Positions 61,569 to 64,000 of a stretch of 64,000 nucleotides of DNA are shown here, piece by piece (position 1 is the first letter of the stretch; each line of letters opens with the position of its first letter). The DNA comes from an uncultured Eubacterium sp. (GTDB lineage Bacteria > Bacillota > Clostridia > Lachnospirales > Lachnospiraceae). The translations under genes and the position numbers were made by a program. The stretch lies in NCBI GenBank assembly GCA_910584595.1, contig CAJUBQ010000014.1, forward strand, positions 1-64,000, read 5' to 3'. The notes below the pieces were generated by a model. It was not told the origin of the DNA. It searched no databases and saw nothing but the letters and a program-made list of their open reading frames with translations.

Positions 61569-64000
61569 GCATGTAACCGGAAAAGTAAGAATTTCTGAGA
61601 AACCGGTGAAAGAGGGCTGGGGCGTGCGTGTTTTGCTTTTGGCTGTAACAGCTGTATGTATCATTGTATTTCATAATTTTATTTTAGGAAAGAAGTTGTT
61701 TATATACAAAGACGTAGGATATGACACGTACAACCAGTACTGGCCGGCGCTGCAATATCTGGTAAATTCCATTCGAAGCGGTAAATGGAGCTTTTGGAGT
61801 TTTGAGGCAGGTATGGGAAACGATTTGGCGGGTTTGGCTGAAATTATTTTGGATCCGTTTCATTTTTTACTGATCTTTCTGCCGCAGCGTTTGGTTCCTT
61901 ATGGAATAGGAATGGCCCATATTGTGAAAATATATGTATGTGCTATTTTTGGATATAAATATTTGAAAAAGATTGGCGTTATGGACCAGCTTGCAGTTGT
62001 TTTTTCTGTGATATGGGCATTCAGTGGTTATATGATGCTGTGGGGACAGCACTATCAGTACGGTTCGGCTGTCGCAATGTTCACAGTAGTTATATACGGG
62101 CTGGAATGTTTTATTATGGATGGAGGCGGGAAGTTTTTTGTACTGTCATATAGCTGTATGATGATTTACAGTCCGTATTTTGCATATGAAACGCTGCTGT
62201 TCCTTGCAGTTTATTATGTGTTTCGGTATTTTATTCAGTTTGATTTTAAATGCAGGCAGTTTGCAGTATATTTATATGCTTTGTTTTGGAGAGGGATTAT
62301 TTGTTTCGGCATTTCTGCATTTGCTTTTTTGCCAGGTGTTGACGCCATTGCATCGTCTTCAAGATACGGGAATTCCCTTGTAAATAACGTCAGGATTTTG
62401 TATGAATGGAAAAGGTATCTGGGCACAATCCTGCAGTCTTTTTCTGTAAATCTGTTAGGCAGCAGATATTATCTTAATATTTTTGGAACGGACTATTATG
62501 TAACTCCGGTTTTATGCAGTTCTGTGCTGTGTCTGATGTTCTCCTTTGAATTTTATTTAAAACTCAAAGACAGAAAGAAAAAAAGAATATGGATGGCCGG
62601 AGCCATATGTTTCTGGATCAGTATATTAACCGGTATTGTAAATTATGTAATGAATGGATTTACAAATGTTGTATATTGCAGATGGTCCTATTTTTTAATT
62701 TTTGTGATGATAATCAACGCTTCAAAAAGCATGCAGACTTTGTTTTCAGATAAAAAAACATACAAAAGAAGGATGGCTGTCCATAGCTGTCTGGTATTTA
62801 TATGTTTATGCATGACGTTGTTCTATGTTTTTTATTTTTATCAATCAGACTTTCGTATGGAGAAGGTGCGGTATGCACAAACAATTGTTTTAATACTGGC
62901 GTTGTTTGCATTCTTGTATTATGTTCTCATGCATTGCTGTGACCGAAAGGACAATACGTTTTTTTGGATGCTGCTGGTGGTCGTCTGTATGGAAATGTCG
63001 TGGGCAAATTATGATACGGTGAATGGTGGGGGCAGCCTGCTGGCAGAGGATATGGATAAGAAAGAGGGGTATCTGGATGGTACAAAAGAAGTGGCTGCAT
63101 ATCTGCAAGAAAAAGATCCCGGCGCTTATCGTATTGAAAAAACATATCGGGCGTTAAACGGGAATGATGCTTTGATGCAAAACTATAAAGGCACCTTTTA
63201 TTATGGGCTGGTCAGAAGCGGCTTCTATGAGTGGATGAGCCAGCTTGAGCGTATCAAGCCCAATAACCCGAATCGGATGTATGCGATCAATCATAATGCA
63301 CAGCTGGAAAGTGCGGTTGGCATCAAATATATGCTGAGTAAAGAAATTTTAAAGAAGCCTTCTTATTTGTATGCAGATAAAATAGGAGATATTTATATTT
63401 ATCGAAATGATGGCTGCTATTCCCTGGGATATATGACAGACTCTTATGTTTTAAAGAAGGATTTTGAAAAAATGAGTATGACGCAAAAACAGGAGTGTAT
63501 GCTGCAGTCTGTGATCTTAGATGAAAAAACGAACCTGCTTAAGGAAAATGAGATCAGATTAAGGAAACCGGGATATAGCTGGAAACAGGAGGAAGGAAAG
63601 CTGGATTTGTTTTTCGATCAGGTAGAGAACGATGGAGTCAGTTTGTTTTTAACATTAAAACCAACGGAAAAAAAGGATTGTTTGATTCAGGTTTATCAAG
63701 ATAAAGTGGACGAGAAGAATTTGGCTGCGTATGTTAACGTTTCTGCGGACGAAGAATTTTGCGAAATACAAATAGATCAAAAGGAAATCAGACATTTGAT
63801 TCTTGTAACGGAACGCGGCATACAAGAAGACAGGACAGATATTTTTGCCAGAAGTAATTGCGTAGATGCCAAGAACAATCATGAGCAGATGCAAATCTCA
63901 GACTTTACAGATACCAATATAAAAGGAACCGTGTCTTGTGAAGAAGATGGCCTGCTCGTATTATCGGTTCCTGATTATCCAGGCTGGAAAATAAAGGTGG
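61555..64000 (+). CDS. YfhO-like membrane protein (partial, runs off the window)
   Basis: An open frame from 61555 to the window end (about 815 codons, no stop). It starts inside the SDR gene and has a cytoplasmic tail, a first helix near 24-45, then KLFIYKDVGYDTYNQYWPALQ, further helices to ~500 and an outer domain after. The late motif VPDYPGWKIKV matches YfhO proteins, which glycosylate lipoteichoic acid in other Firmicutes. The final helix and C-terminus lie beyond the window. It probably decorates the polymer made by this operon. Confidence 0.88.
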   Translation, partial: MKISEHVTGKVRISEKPVKEGWGVRVLLLAVTAVCIIVFHNFILGKKLFIYKDVGYDTYNQYWPALQYLVNSIRSGKWSFWSFEAGMGNDLAGLAEIILDPFHFLLIFLPQRLVPYGIGMAHIVKIYVCAIFGYKYLKKIGVMDQLAVVFSVIWAFSGYMMLWGQHYQYGSAVAMFTVVIYGLECFIMDGGGKFFVLSYSCMMIYSPYFAYETLLFLAVYYVFRYFIQFDFKCRQFAVYLYALFWRGIICFGISAFAFLPGVDAIASSSRYGNSLVNNVRILYEWKRYLGTILQSFSVNLLGSRYYLNIFGTDYYVTPVLCSSVLCLMFSFEFYLKLKDRKKKRIWMAGAICFWISILTGIVNYVMNGFTNVVYCRWSYFLIFVMIINASKSMQTLFSDKKTYKRRMAVHSCLVFICLCMTLFYVFYFYQSDFRMEKVRYAQTIVLILALFAFLYYVLMHCCDRKDNTFFWMLLVVVCMEMSWANYDTVNGGGSLLAEDMDKKEGYLDGTKEVAAYLQEKDPGAYRIEKTYRALNGNDALMQNYKGTFYYGLVRSGFYEWMSQLERIKPNNPNRMYAINHNAQLESAVGIKYMLSKEILKKPSYLYADKIGDIYIYRNDGCYSLGYMTDSYVLKKDFEKMSMTQKQECMLQSVILDEKTNLLKENEIRLRKPGYSWKQEEGKLDLFFDQVENDGVSLFLTLKPTEKKDCLIQVYQDKVDEKNLAAYVNVSADEEFCEIQIDQKEIRHLILVTERGIQEDRTDIFARSNCVDAKNNHEQMQISDFTDTNIKGTVSCEEDGLLVLSVPDYPGWKIKV

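Overview
The window reads as chromosomal DNA of an anaerobic, low-to-moderate GC Firmicute, most likely a gut Clostridia of the Lachnospiraceae type. This is inferred from gene families: two-gene XpaC/TelA, DUF6062-like protein, CcpM-like peptide radical SAM enzyme, indolepyruvate:ferredoxin oxidoreductase, wall-teichoic-acid-like polysaccharide genes. Strong GGAGG ribosome sites and TTGACA/TATAAT promoters with 17-bp spacers agree. No rRNA, tRNA, CRISPR array, prophage or transposase was seen.

Layout. 1-2.9 kb: half of a structured repeat, then a glucose/GlcNAc-type PTS (IIA and IICB) behind a leader with a terminator and a possible antiterminator site. 3.0-6.5 kb: an RNase G-like gene facing a KtrAB potassium uptake pair. 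6.7-8.4 kb: an AT-rich two-gene islet (DUF262 plus HEPN), a defence or toxin candidate. 8.5-15.2 kb: an aryl-acid operon (phenylacetate-CoA ligase, IorA, IorB, double-ACT protein, amidohydrolase, sodium symporter). 15.3-25.2 kb: an operon that is the most unusual part of the window. It holds a short radical SAM enzyme, an overlapping small Cys-containing peptide, a tandem solute-binding protein, a cytoplasmic subtilase-like protein, MalF/MalG-type permeases, an adaptor-like protein, a MacB-like protein and a second binding lipoprotein, with no ATPase. 25.2-25.5 kb: nested palindromes. 25.7-36.2 kb: XpaC, TelA, a HAD phosphatase, TrkA/TrkH (a second K+ system), an EAL phosphodiesterase with a worn-out GGDEF domain, and a hybrid histidine kinase.

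36.3-37.1 kb holds two inverted copies of a ~235-255-bp structured repeat whose basal stems differ by compensated base pairs. 37.3-47.7 kb: a chemoreceptor, a glycosyltransferase-like protein, an MBOAT acyltransferase, a possible PD-(D/E)XK protein, a Cys/His-rich DUF6062-like protein, and a LacI regulator - binding lipoprotein - chemoreceptor operon without a permease. 48.4 kb to the right edge: a surface-polysaccharide operon led by an XRE regulator. It encodes glycosyltransferases, a TagGH-like exporter, a DegT aminotransferase, an ATP-grasp/HAD fusion, a GT2-TagF fusion, an IspD/TarI-type cytidylyltransferase with a partner SDR, and a YfhO-like membrane protein cut by the window end. Two near-identical palindromes upstream of the XRE gene look like operators.

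Functions were assigned by reading translated sequence and motifs; no database search was run.
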